DNA of 41,096 bases. Source: Polaromonas sp. (GTDB lineage: Bacteria > Pseudomonadota > Gammaproteobacteria > Burkholderiales > Burkholderiaceae_C). The stretch covers positions 1-41,096 of the forward strand of contig JAAFJF010000026.1 in the NCBI GenBank assembly GCA_013298815.1, read 5' to 3'. Shown in pieces: positions 26,168-34,352 of the stretch. Below the pieces are notes generated by a model that was not told the DNA's origin, searched no databases, and saw only the letters and a program-made list of their open reading frames with translations. A program made the position numbers and the translations under genes. The number at the start of each line of letters is the position of its first letter. Position 1 is the first letter of the stretch.

Positions 26168-26695
26168 ATGGCGAACGGACGAAACAAAAATGTCAAAGGC
26201 GATTCAGGACGTGACGGAGGTGGCTTTGCTGCAATCCCTTGGAGAGTGCTTGATTGCCCAGCTTATAGCCGTTTATCGCATCCTTCGCGCTCCTTACTGA
26301 TGGAGATTGCACGCCAATTTGTACGTGACAACAATGGACGATTACTGGCGTCTGCGGCCTATTTGTCAAAGCGTGGTTGGAACAGCTCTGACGTGATTAC
26401 ACGCGCCAAGCGTGAACTCATAAAAGCTGGGTTCATTCACGAGACGGTGAAAGGCCATCGACCCAACAAGGCAAGTTGGTACGCTATAACATGGCAAACC
26501 CTCGATCGACTGCAAGGTTATGACCACGGTGCCGTTGAGTCATTCGTCCGTGGGGCTTATCACAAGTCTGACCCGTTGAAAATTACAAGCCTTAAACCGT
26601 CTCACGGCGTAGAGAGGCCATTTATTGCACCAGCTAACGGTGTAGAAGGGGTGCTCCCTACACCGCCTCAAGGAGCTATTAGTCCCACTTTTTAA
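26168..26695 (+). CDS. Island-associated helix-turn-helix-like protein with possible early stop
   Basis: 175 residues. The N-terminal two thirds (GGFAAIPWRVLDCPAYSRLSH...RGWNSSDVITRAKRELIKAGFIHETVKGHRPNKASWYAITWQ) looks like a winged-helix/replication-initiator-like domain of a kind often found beside AlpA in Burkholderiales islands. The C-terminus has about 12-residue repeats with PSHG/PANG/PPQG. The same frame continues after the TAA at 26693 with AIPPHGHHLE, another repeat, up to a TGA at 26765. The stop may therefore be a nonsense mutation. The role is probably in island replication or control. Confidence 0.7.
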   Translation: MANGRNKNVKGDSGRDGGGFAAIPWRVLDCPAYSRLSHPSRSLLMEIARQFVRDNNGRLLASAAYLSKRGWNSSDVITRAKRELIKAGFIHETVKGHRPNKASWYAITWQTLDRLQGYDHGAVESFVRGAYHKSDPLKITSLKPSHGVERPFIAPANGVEGVLPTPPQGAISPTF

Positions 26696-26810
26696 ACTTT
26701 TGCTATACCGCCTCACGGTCACCATCTAGAGAGCCATCTGATACAACAAAGCAAGCTCACACTTTGACGGGTCAACAAAATGAACGACTCTATTCCGCGT
26801 TTTAAAAAGT

Positions 26811-26828
26811 TGTGACACGCGTGTCACA
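26811..26828. promoter_or_regulatory. Palindrome 1, putative operator
   Basis: TGTGACACGCGTGTCACA is a perfect 18-bp palindrome, preceded by AAAAGT. With palindrome 2 it shares AAAAGTTGTGACACG in the same orientation. It lies just past the 3' end of the unknown operon and after the 26168 gene. Confidence 0.6.
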
Positions 26829-26864
26829 CGTTAAAAATGAGAAATTTAATAGTTTTCGTAACAA

Positions 26865-27620
26865 TCAAACTGATCCCCCACACCCACAACTCCCGCCATC
26901 CCCACAAGCTGCAGCCGACCCATCCGCAGCACCATCAGTCTTAGAAAGTCTTGCCTCCGCCTTTTCCAAGTCAAATTCCGCTAAAGACTTCAAAAACTCC
27001 TCCGAATAGCAAAACCCATTTTCAATCTGCAAACGCTCATCAATCGCAAACAAGGTAGGTATTGGCCGGGCTGCTTTGTCTTTCTTTATGACTTTCTCTT
27101 TCACCTCAATAGCCAAAGCCCCTTTGTATGCACGTGCTATGGCCAACATTGGCAGATTAAACTGCGAATTGTTACGTTCAAAACTATCCACTTTTTGCAA
27201 CTCAACCAACTTAACACTACTTGGCGGTTCATGATGTAAAAAACTCCCCAGCACAGCCTCACAAAATCTCGCATAGTTTCGCGTGTCACAGATAAAAACA
27301 TGCCAACAAACATCTGCTAGTCTAGATGGCATAGCTACCAACTTATTGTCGTACTGCCAACAAATTCGGAAATAAAGCCTTAGTTGCTCAAAAGCTTCAG
27401 ATACCTCAGCTTCACTCAAATGCGGATACTTAATCAGCACTTCGCGCGTGTAACCCATATCAAATTTCCAATCCTCCAATGCCATCTTTTGTTTACCCCA
27501 CTGCCGATTTTCGAGCGCAACCACAGACACTGCCATCAACAAGATCAAGAAAATAGCTGCAAAATATTGCCCCATGGGTGCCAGCCACGGGAACGTTTCT
27601 GCGAAGAATGTGTAATTCAT
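26865..27620 (-). CDS. Membrane-anchored protein resembling the glycine-rich/DUF1399 family, Cys/Gly-rich tail
   Basis: 251 residues. A single transmembrane helix lies at about 18-37 (YFAAIFLILLMAVSVVAL), followed by a cytoplasmic or periplasmic domain. The stretch LADVCWHVFICDTRNYARFC then LGSFLHHEPP (about 103-134) has the D-x-x-W-H...Y-x-x-F-C...HH-x-P pattern of glycine-rich domain proteins (DUF1399/GRDP-like), which I recognise only by pattern. The tail ACGDGGSCGCGGSV is rich in Cys and Gly. The start overlaps the stop of the upstream gene by 4 bp, so the two form an operon. Function unknown. Confidence 0.6.
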   Translation of the reverse strand: MNYTFFAETFPWLAPMGQYFAAIFLILLMAVSVVALENRQWGKQKMALEDWKFDMGYTREVLIKYPHLSEAEVSEAFEQLRLYFRICWQYDNKLVAMPSRLADVCWHVFICDTRNYARFCEAVLGSFLHHEPPSSVKLVELQKVDSFERNNSQFNLPMLAIARAYKGALAIEVKEKVIKKDKAARPIPTLFAIDERLQIENGFCYSEEFLKSLAEFDLEKAEARLSKTDGAADGSAAACGDGGSCGCGGSV

Positions 27621-28432
27621 TGCGCAGCTCCTTCGTGACCTGCATTATTCGCATCATCTGCATAGCCCAAAACGATAACGCGCTCCCGTAGAACCGGCCA
27701 TTCACCAGAAAATGGCAAATCCACAAACGTCGTCATTGCTACTAAAACATCCTCTTGTGCTTGGGGTACTGGTTCAAGGGATATCTGGTTGTCGAGTCCA
27801 TGCTGACACATCTCAGTCAAATACGACGCTGCTGCATCGTAAACTGCGTCCGTTTGCAACTGCAAAGCCAACTTAATCGACAGAAAGTAATTGTCCTGCC
27901 AGCGCTTTTGCAGTAGTTGCACCCGTTTTAGACAAGCATCAAACAGCCTCACTGGGTGAATGACACCATCCACACAATAATCCGAAGTTACCAAATCCAT
28001 CGCAGAGGTATAGGCGTGTACCTGCTCCAAGGCAAGTTGTACTGCGCTCTGGGATTCCGCATCAAGATCGGTTGATTCCGCTTGGCCACGCGCCACTTGG
28101 TAGGAAGCCAAGTGGCAAAACAAGTCCCCCACGTTCAAAAGACAAATATCGAGCAAAGCCTCATCAGTTGCCGAGCACTCATCAACTTTGAGACGCAATT
28201 CAGACTTTTTGAGTTGAATGCTGGCAAAGTCATCAAACGACAAATGGGCAAACTCAGTAGCAGAATTTGCAAGTCTCTTGGCTAGTGGCTGCGCAGCTAC
28301 TAAACTTGCACTGATTGCAATGGGTACGCAGGGCACAAAAAAGTTGTTTTCAGCAAGGGGATTTTTGTCAACTTGATTTGCCACAGCTGAATGGTTAGTT
28401 GTATTTAATTTGTTCATCGTGAATTTCCACAT
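27617..28432 (-). CDS. Unknown cytoplasmic protein, first gene of the two-gene cargo operon
   Basis: 271 residues (or 266 from the Met at 28417). I recognise no family. It is acidic, rich in helical Leu/Ala stretches (LNVGDLFCHLASYQVARGQ; RLFDACLKRVQLLQKRWQDNYFLSIKLALQLQ), with no signal peptide and no strong transmembrane helix apart from a mildly hydrophobic stretch near 33-50. It ends in the ATGA overlap with the membrane-protein gene, so the two products are probably made in fixed ratio and may act together. Confidence 0.6.
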   Translation of the reverse strand: MWKFTMNKLNTTNHSAVANQVDKNPLAENNFFVPCVPIAISASLVAAQPLAKRLANSATEFAHLSFDDFASIQLKKSELRLKVDECSATDEALLDICLLNVGDLFCHLASYQVARGQAESTDLDAESQSAVQLALEQVHAYTSAMDLVTSDYCVDGVIHPVRLFDACLKRVQLLQKRWQDNYFLSIKLALQLQTDAVYDAAASYLTEMCQHGLDNQISLEPVPQAQEDVLVAMTTFVDLPFSGEWPVLRERVIVLGYADDANNAGHEGAAQ

Positions 28433-28542
28433 AAAGCACTGGTCATTCGAAGTGAGTAACCGCTGTGCTGTATTTAGAATCTCATGGCAAATTGTTTGCG
28501 CAAGTTTGGATTTTATTTATCATAGTTGCGGGATTTAAAAGT

Positions 28543-28560
28543 TGTGACACGTGAGTCACA
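28543..28560. promoter_or_regulatory. Palindrome 2, putative operator
   Basis: TGTGACACGTGAGTCACA has TGTGAC/GTCACA arms. It lies 110 bp upstream of the start of the two-gene operon. The upstream context (TTTAAAAGT) matches palindrome 1, making a 15-bp direct repeat (26805-26819 and 28537-28551) that brackets the operon. Confidence 0.6.
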
Positions 28561-28581
28561 GCTTTAGGAGTAAAGAAAATT

Positions 28582-28842
28582 CCTACCAAACCTCAATCGT
28601 CCGTTTTTAGCGAATTGACGGCCTTGACCCGAAAAACCATAGGTGTCGTGCCGGTGTTGCGTGAGACTTTAAAGACTTTGCATTCTGGTTGGCCGTCAGC
28701 ATGGGTCAATGGCTCGGTAGCCAAACAAACCGATATAGCCCAAGTGATATTGATGTCATCATTGATAGAAGCTGCTTATGAGTCTGCCTTAGTCAGGTCT
28801 TGGTTTGCCTTGGCGAGAACCCGCAGAAGTCCAACTGAGTAG
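28582..28842 (+). pseudogene. Frameshifted nucleotidyltransferase relic
   Basis: One frame gives LRETLKTLHSGWPSAW then VNGSVAKQTD; the frame starting at 28737 continues SPSDIDVIIDRSCL and then stops. Together these make the G-S...D-x-D pattern of MNT/DNA-polymerase-beta-type nucleotidyltransferases, with a frame change at about 28733. Further fragments (EALRMFVMAEIKK) follow to a TGA at 28951. I infer a decayed gene, perhaps a toxin-antitoxin or antitoxin-like nucleotidyltransferase. Confidence 0.45.
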
Positions 28843-29091
28843 AAAAATCATCAAGAAGCACTGCGGATGTTTGTCATGGCGGAAATCAAAAAATCAAAAT
28901 ATGTAATCGAATTGTTCTCGCTGGCTATACAACAAATAGAAGATTCAATGTGATTTAGTTTGCTTTAATCAGGATGGGTTTTGAAAAGTGAATTCAAAAG
29001 TACTACATCCAAAAAGTAAATTAATGCAATTGAAAGTAATTGCTAAAAATTCACGTTACAGTCACGGAACTTTTAAATTTAGGGCTTTTCC
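28843..29091. other. Intergenic region before the exported rhodanese-like gene
   Basis: AT-rich, with remnants of the nucleotidyltransferase frame to about 28953. It probably holds the promoter of the following gene. AGGG at 29081-29084 is a plausible Shine-Dalgarno for the GTG at 29092. Confidence 0.4.
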
Positions 29092-29808
29092 GTGCGCACA
29101 TATTCGAAATTTCGCAAAAGTGGTGTTCAACTCCTGCTGTCACTTTTTACAATTTGCAGCAGTCAATTGCTTGTTTTGTCCGCAAACGCACAGACAGGTT
29201 CACTGCCACAGGAAATTTCACCAGAAGGCGTTCAGGCACTATCAGCTTCTAACACGCCATTTTTCTTAATAGACGCTGATCGAGAAAATAACAAACTAGA
29301 CGCCCAAAGTAGTCGCGTACGCCCGATTTATTACGTCACCACTCTTTCATCGCGGGCGGCACAAAACCGTGTCGTTCAAGATCGGTTAACACAAAGCGCG
29401 ATTTCCGATGGACTCAATCAACTTAGCCAGCGACTTTCAGGTACGCCAATGGATTGGCAGCGCTTGGGTTTAAAGATTGATTTAAGTCGTTTGCAAGAGC
29501 GACCACAGCTGATATCACCGAAACAGCTTTCTGAAGCTATCAAAGACGACGTTGATTTACAAATTGTTGACTTCAGGCCACTACCGCCTAAGCCAGAAGC
29601 TACGCCTTTCCCCAAAGCGTTGCGGATCATGCCGCATTTGCTTGCAGCAAATTTGGCAGTTCTCTCTAAACAACGCTGGACGGTTCTGATTGACGACGGA
29701 AATCGCGTCTCTCAGCCATTGGCTGAAAAATTGTTACAGCAGGGATATCTGTTGACGAGCATTTTGGATGGTGGTTACCCAGCTTGGGTTGCTGCAACCG
29801 GCAGATAA
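29092..29808 (+). CDS. Exported rhodanese-like protein lacking the catalytic Cys
   Basis: 238 residues from GTG. Signal peptide at 1-34 (LLLSLFTICSSQLLVLSANA-Q). Residues about 150-236 have the rhodanese end pattern: ISPKQLSEAI...LQIVDFRP, then LIDDGNRVSQPLAEKLLQQGY and SILDGGYPAW. In the C-x-x-G-x-R active loop the Cys position is Ile200, so sulfur transfer is not expected. The N-terminal half (ISPEGVQAL...FFLIDAD) looks like a second decayed rhodanese unit. It lies 31 bp before a giant surface-protein gene, so a role in that locus (binding or folding) is likely. Confidence 0.75.
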   Translation: MRTYSKFRKSGVQLLLSLFTICSSQLLVLSANAQTGSLPQEISPEGVQALSASNTPFFLIDADRENNKLDAQSSRVRPIYYVTTLSSRAAQNRVVQDRLTQSAISDGLNQLSQRLSGTPMDWQRLGLKIDLSRLQERPQLISPKQLSEAIKDDVDLQIVDFRPLPPKPEATPFPKALRIMPHLLAANLAVLSKQRWTVLIDDGNRVSQPLAEKLLQQGYLLTSILDGGYPAWVAATGR

Positions 29809-29839
29809 GTAAAAAAACAAGAAACGCGGACGATTCAAC

Positions 29840-32800
29840 ATGGCACTCAACTTCATTCGACCCACTGGCAAACTTGTATTGAGGGACTTGGCATTGATGC
29901 CCCGAATCAACATGCTGCGAACTTGTTTCAATCAACTTGCCTGTCGTGCAAAGCAAGTACTAAATTTTGGTTTAGCCATGCTGGTGGGTGCGCTCCTTTT
30001 GGCCACTGCTGCAACGGCGCAGACAACGATTGCGGGGGCTATCGCTACTGACTCACGTTGGACGGTAGCCAGTAGTCCTTACTTGGTAAGCGGTGATATC
30101 GTCGTACAAAACGGAGCCATATTGACCATTGATGCTGGCGTTACGGTTTACATGGCCGGCAATTCTGGTCTAACTGTACAAGCAGGCGGGATAAAAGCTT
30201 TGGGCTCTGCCAGCAACCCCATTCAAGTCTTGTCAGAAAAAACACGTATCGGTCAAGCGGCCGCGCCCGGAGATTGGAAGCAATGGACCTTCAACGCTGG
30301 AGCGATTAACACCAAACTTGATTATGTGAATTTTGATCATGGTAGTGGATTGGTCGTCAACGGATCTGCACCAATTTTTAACTTCCTCAACTTGCGGTTC
30401 CACTCGGGCTCTGCTATCACGGTCGACTTGGCCGCATCGCCATCGGGCGTTGGGATACAAGCAAGTGGCAACACAATCAACGGAATTGCAGTGCCAGCAG
30501 GCGATATAAATAACAGTGTTACATGGGGTTTACGCGGTATTTCGTATGTAATTGCGGCAGGTACGGTATCCGTTGGCGCGTCTCCAAAAGTAACCTCAAT
30601 CACGCCAGACGTGATTCAACAAGGGGAGACTTTAACGCTGAATGTGACTGGCACAAGGCTTACGGGTCTCAGCAAAGCATCATTTGATAACACGGATTTG
30701 AAGGTTGAAATCTTACCTGGTGCCACGGACACTCAAGCCAGTTTGTCTGTGGTGGCGGAAACGTCGGCCGTTATTGGCAGTACAACCGCTCGGTTTTTGG
30801 TGCACGCAGGCGAGGCCAAACTTGTCAATGCTCTCAAAGTAATTCAAGCGCAGCCGACAGTGACCAGCATGAATCCTTCAACTGTTTATGCGGGTCAAGG
30901 CGCTGTTGATATCGTTGTCAACGGATACAATTTTACTAATCAATCAGTGGTTCAAGTCAATGGTGCTGCTGTTGCTACTCAGTTTGTTTCTGCGACGCAG
31001 CTGCGAATTCAAGTGACTGCAGCAAGCACGCCTGACAGTATGCTGGTACGTTTGCGATCTCCTGATCCTTTGACTGCAGGCCAGTTCATATTCTCGAATG
31101 AACGTGTTCTACCAGCTATTGCGGCTCAATTGACTGTAACCCCCGATGTTGCAACAGCTACAAAAGGTGTGTCTCAAGCCTTAGCTGTGAAATTACCATA
31201 CCCGGCCCCCGCTGGCGGTATTTCAGTAAATTTAACCTCTAGTGTCACTGCCGCAGTTACAGTGCCAGCTGCTGTAAATATAGCAGCTGGTCAAACTGTT
31301 GCCACATTTTTACTGGCAGCCAATGATCTTGGGTCTAGCACCATTACTGCGAGTAGAGTAGGATATGTGAGTGGTCAATCTCAAGTCATTGTAATTGCGT
31401 CACCAACATTAACCATCACACCCGCTGTCATCCGGATGGGCGTAGGACGTACAACGGATATAACAATTCAAACTAGCAAACCTGCAGGGGTTCCTGGTCT
31501 CCTGGTTAATCTTATTAGTAGCGATACACAAATCGCTAGAGTGCCAGTGTCAGTACTTATTCCTGCTGGTGCAACGACAATATCTGCCACAGTTACTTCT
31601 ATCGCGTTAGGCCGTTCGCTTTTGGTTGCACAAGCGGCTGATTATGTTGAGGGTAGGGCGGAAGTCGTTGTCGATCCTGCATCCATATACTTACCAGACG
31701 GTAGCTTGGTATCTCCCGGTCTTACTCGTTTAATACCATTGAACTTGTCTGATCCAGCACCATTAGGTGGTTTGGTCGTTACACTTGAAAGTAGCAATAC
31801 CGCAGCAGCAACAGTGTCGCCCTCTATAACTGTTCCTGCTGGCCAAAGCTCTGCTAACTTCACACTTACAGGCATCGCTGCTGGCTTGACTTCAGTAAAT
31901 GCAGCGGCAGCTGGTTATCGCCCAACTACCATGTCTGTCAAAGTTGGAGCAGTCACGCTAAGTTTGGGGCAACCAGTTATCAGTTCGTTGTCTGTGGTCG
32001 AAGCAGCTACTAAATCGTTTGCTGTCAATTTATCAAATATTGCGCCTGCAGGCGGTGTCGTTGTTAATCTCAGTATGGGGGACAGCAACAAAGCTACAGT
32101 CACACCAGCATCGATAACAATTGCGCCTGGTGAAACGTCCGGCGGTTTGGTGCAGGCCACCGTACGCGGTATCTCCAAAGGCGAAACTACGCTGACGGCA
32201 AGTGCTGCGGGCTTGACTAGCGTCAACCTGCCAATAACGGTGACCGGCAAACCTGTATTAAGTTTTAATGCGGCGGCGACTGTTGTTGGTAAACGATTTA
32301 AATCCTATGAATCGAGTAATTATGTGAGTATTACTTCAGACGGAAATGTGATGACTTCCGATAAGCCTGTCTCTATAACACTGACAAGTACAGACAGTGC
32401 CAAAGCAAGCGTTCCAGTCACGGTAACAATCCCAGCAGGTCAGTCATACGGATATTTCAGCATAATAGGCGTGAGCTTGACAGGCGCATCACCAGTGACG
32501 ATTGATGCGACAGCAACGGGCTATGCCTCGCCGGTGACGAAGCTAGCTGTAAGTGTTGTCAACCCAGAAATTGGAATAGCTGGCTTAGACACAACACGTA
32601 GTACGACTAGCCAGCGTGATGATTTTTACATGAATGTAAGCATACCTGGAGGCGATTACCTCAGTATGTATTCTGAATTAGCAGCAGATCTACCTGTGAA
32701 TTTATCAGTTGTAGAAGCTACGCCGGTTGGTATTGTTCCTGCACTATACGATGACGCAACCGCTGGTAATGCGACAACGCAAGCTGTGCTGAAGGCGGGG

Positions 32801-33697
32801 ACACGATTAGATTCACTATATTACTACAGCCCAAAAGTTTATGTAGGAACGCCAACCACAGCCGGAAGCTACAAAATCAAAGCTGAAATAACGGGTGGAA
32901 ATAACACTGTCTCTGAAGTACAGACTGTTGCCGCACCACAGCTGAGTTTTAATGTCAGTTCGTTAACCGTTGGTAAGGGCTTTGCCTCATACAGCTATGG
33001 CGGATATGTTCAGCGTGGTGCAAACGGTGTTGCAATAGCTGGGGCTGACGCGCTAACTGTCAACTTAACCAGCAGCGATGCTGCTAAAGCAAGCGTTCCA
33101 GTCACGGTAACAATCCCAGCAGGTCAGTCATACGGATATTTCAGCATAATAGGCGTGAGCTTGACAGGCGCATCACCAGTGACGATTGATGCGACAGCAA
33201 CGGGCTATGCCTCGCCGGTGACGAAGCTAGCTGTAAGTGTTGTCAACCCAGAAATTGGAATAGCTGGCTTAGACACAACACGTAGTACGACTAGCCAGCG
33301 TGATGATTTTTACATGAATGTAAGCATACCTGGAGGCGATTACCTCAGTATGTATTCTGAATTAGCAGCAGATCTACCTGTGAATTTATCAGTTGTAGAA
33401 GCTACGCCGGTTGGTATTGTTCCTGCACTATACGATGACGCAACCGCTGGTAATGCGACAACGCAAGCTGTGCTGAAGGCGGGGACACGATTAGATTCAC
33501 TATATTACTACAGCCCAAAAGTTTATGTAGGAACGCCAACCACAGCCGGAAGCTACAAAATCAAAGCTGAAATAACGGGTGGAAATAACACTGTCTCTGA
33601 AGTACAGACTGTTGCCGCACCACAGCTGAGTTTTCTACAGCCCAAAAGTTTATGTAGGAACGCCAACCACAGCCGGAAGCTACAAAATCAAAGCTGA
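29840..33697 (+). CDS. Giant exported surface protein, part 1 (broken by a 127-bp duplication)
   Basis: 1285 codons as it stands. An extended signal peptide (39-residue N-region, cleavage near Ala60, ATA-Q) precedes a beta-helix-like region (about 70-240, VQAGGIKALGSASNPIQVLSE), IPT/TIG-like domains (about 250-430) and at least six Ig-like repeats of about 90-110 residues with PVTVTIPAGQS or similar (from about 430). The frame fails at 33635, where a tandem 127-bp duplication adds one base of frame, giving a spurious end FLQPKSLCRNANHSRKLQNQS. Removing the duplication joins it to 33762-34352 as one 1461-residue protein. Adhesin or matrix role inferred. Confidence 0.8.
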   Translation: MALNFIRPTGKLVLRDLALMPRINMLRTCFNQLACRAKQVLNFGLAMLVGALLLATAATAQTTIAGAIATDSRWTVASSPYLVSGDIVVQNGAILTIDAGVTVYMAGNSGLTVQAGGIKALGSASNPIQVLSEKTRIGQAAAPGDWKQWTFNAGAINTKLDYVNFDHGSGLVVNGSAPIFNFLNLRFHSGSAITVDLAASPSGVGIQASGNTINGIAVPAGDINNSVTWGLRGISYVIAAGTVSVGASPKVTSITPDVIQQGETLTLNVTGTRLTGLSKASFDNTDLKVEILPGATDTQASLSVVAETSAVIGSTTARFLVHAGEAKLVNALKVIQAQPTVTSMNPSTVYAGQGAVDIVVNGYNFTNQSVVQVNGAAVATQFVSATQLRIQVTAASTPDSMLVRLRSPDPLTAGQFIFSNERVLPAIAAQLTVTPDVATATKGVSQALAVKLPYPAPAGGISVNLTSSVTAAVTVPAAVNIAAGQTVATFLLAANDLGSSTITASRVGYVSGQSQVIVIASPTLTITPAVIRMGVGRTTDITIQTSKPAGVPGLLVNLISSDTQIARVPVSVLIPAGATTISATVTSIALGRSLLVAQAADYVEGRAEVVVDPASIYLPDGSLVSPGLTRLIPLNLSDPAPLGGLVVTLESSNTAAATVSPSITVPAGQSSANFTLTGIAAGLTSVNAAAAGYRPTTMSVKVGAVTLSLGQPVISSLSVVEAATKSFAVNLSNIAPAGGVVVNLSMGDSNKATVTPASITIAPGETSGGLVQATVRGISKGETTLTASAAGLTSVNLPITVTGKPVLSFNAAATVVGKRFKSYESSNYVSITSDGNVMTSDKPVSITLTSTDSAKASVPVTVTIPAGQSYGYFSIIGVSLTGASPVTIDATATGYASPVTKLAVSVVNPEIGIAGLDTTRSTTSQRDDFYMNVSIPGGDYLSMYSELAADLPVNLSVVEATPVGIVPALYDDATAGNATTQAVLKAGTRLDSLYYYSPKVYVGTPTTAGSYKIKAEITGGNNTVSEVQTVAAPQLSFNVSSLTVGKGFASYSYGGYVQRGANGVAIAGADALTVNLTSSDAAKASVPVTVTIPAGQSYGYFSIIGVSLTGASPVTIDATATGYASPVTKLAVSVVNPEIGIAGLDTTRSTTSQRDDFYMNVSIPGGDYLSMYSELAADLPVNLSVVEATPVGIVPALYDDATAGNATTQAVLKAGTRLDSLYYYSPKVYVGTPTTAGSYKIKAEITGGNNTVSEVQTVAAPQLSFLQPKSLCRNANHSRKLQNQS
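32402..33634 (+). repeat. 549-bp direct repeat within the giant surface gene
   Basis: 32402-32950 and 33086-33634 appear identical, with an offset of 684 bp (228 codons, in frame). They encode a pair of domains: an Ig-like unit (PVTVTIPAGQSYGYF...) and a second module starting IGIAGLDTTRSTTSQRDD. Identity across 549 bp suggests very recent duplication or homogenisation. Confidence 0.9.
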
Positions 33698-33761
33698 AAT
33701 AACGGGTGGAAATAACACTGTCTCTGAAGTACAGACTGTTGCCGCACCACAGCTGAGTTTT
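33508..33761 (+). repeat. Perfect 127-bp tandem duplication causing a frameshift
   Basis: 33508-33634 is repeated head to tail at 33635-33761, and a further copy is at 32824-32950. As 127 is not a multiple of three, the reading frame shifts by one base. Exact loss of one unit would restore a continuous gene. Confidence 0.9.
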
Positions 33762-34352
33762 TCAACCGTAAGTGTGACTGTAGGCAAAGGGCTCAACTCT
33801 TATCTATATGAAGTCTATGTCCAACGTAGTGTCAACGGAACTGCGCTGCCAGGTGTAGAGGCTTTAATCGTTAACTTAACCTGCAGCGCTATAGCTGTTT
33901 GCAAAGTACCTGCGACAGTCACTATTGCAGCTGGTCAATCGTATGCTCATTTCCAAGTAGAGGGAACGGGCATCGGTAATACAACTATTACAGCTGCAGC
34001 ATCTGGACACAGCGCTACACAAGATTTGGCTGTGAATGTCGTTTCTCCTCTATTGAATTTTAGAGGTCCATACACAACAACAGTTGGCGCAACATCAGCA
34101 TTTAATGTTTATCTAACAGCGCCGGGTGGATACTACGGTAGTTACCAGACGGCGGTTGCTCCCATAACTGTCAACATAACAAGTAGCGACCCGGCCGTGG
34201 CAAGAGTGCCCGCAACTATTACTATAAATACAGGGGCAACAGATTCGGAATTAGCAAACATGACTGGGTTCTCAGCCGGGACAACCACGCTAACTGCTAG
34301 CGGCTCAAGCCTAACCAGCGTGACAACAGGTGTCATCACCATCAACCCATGA
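33762..34352 (+). pseudogene. Giant surface protein, part 2 (C-terminal, out of frame)
   Basis: After the duplication the frame continues with further Ig-like repeats (VTVGKGLNSYLYEVYVQRS..., TTTVGATSAFNVYL...) and a proper end TSVTTGVITINP. It has no credible start of its own: the first ATG-like candidate at 33774 lies inside the repeat domain. It belongs with the 29840 gene. Its TGA overlaps the ATG of the next gene (ATGA at 34349-34352), indicating coupling of the intact genes. Confidence 0.75.

Noticed and set aside
32402-33761. Possible CRISPR-like repeats
   Set aside because: The repeats are long, in-frame protein modules without unique spacers; there is no CRISPR array and no cas gene.
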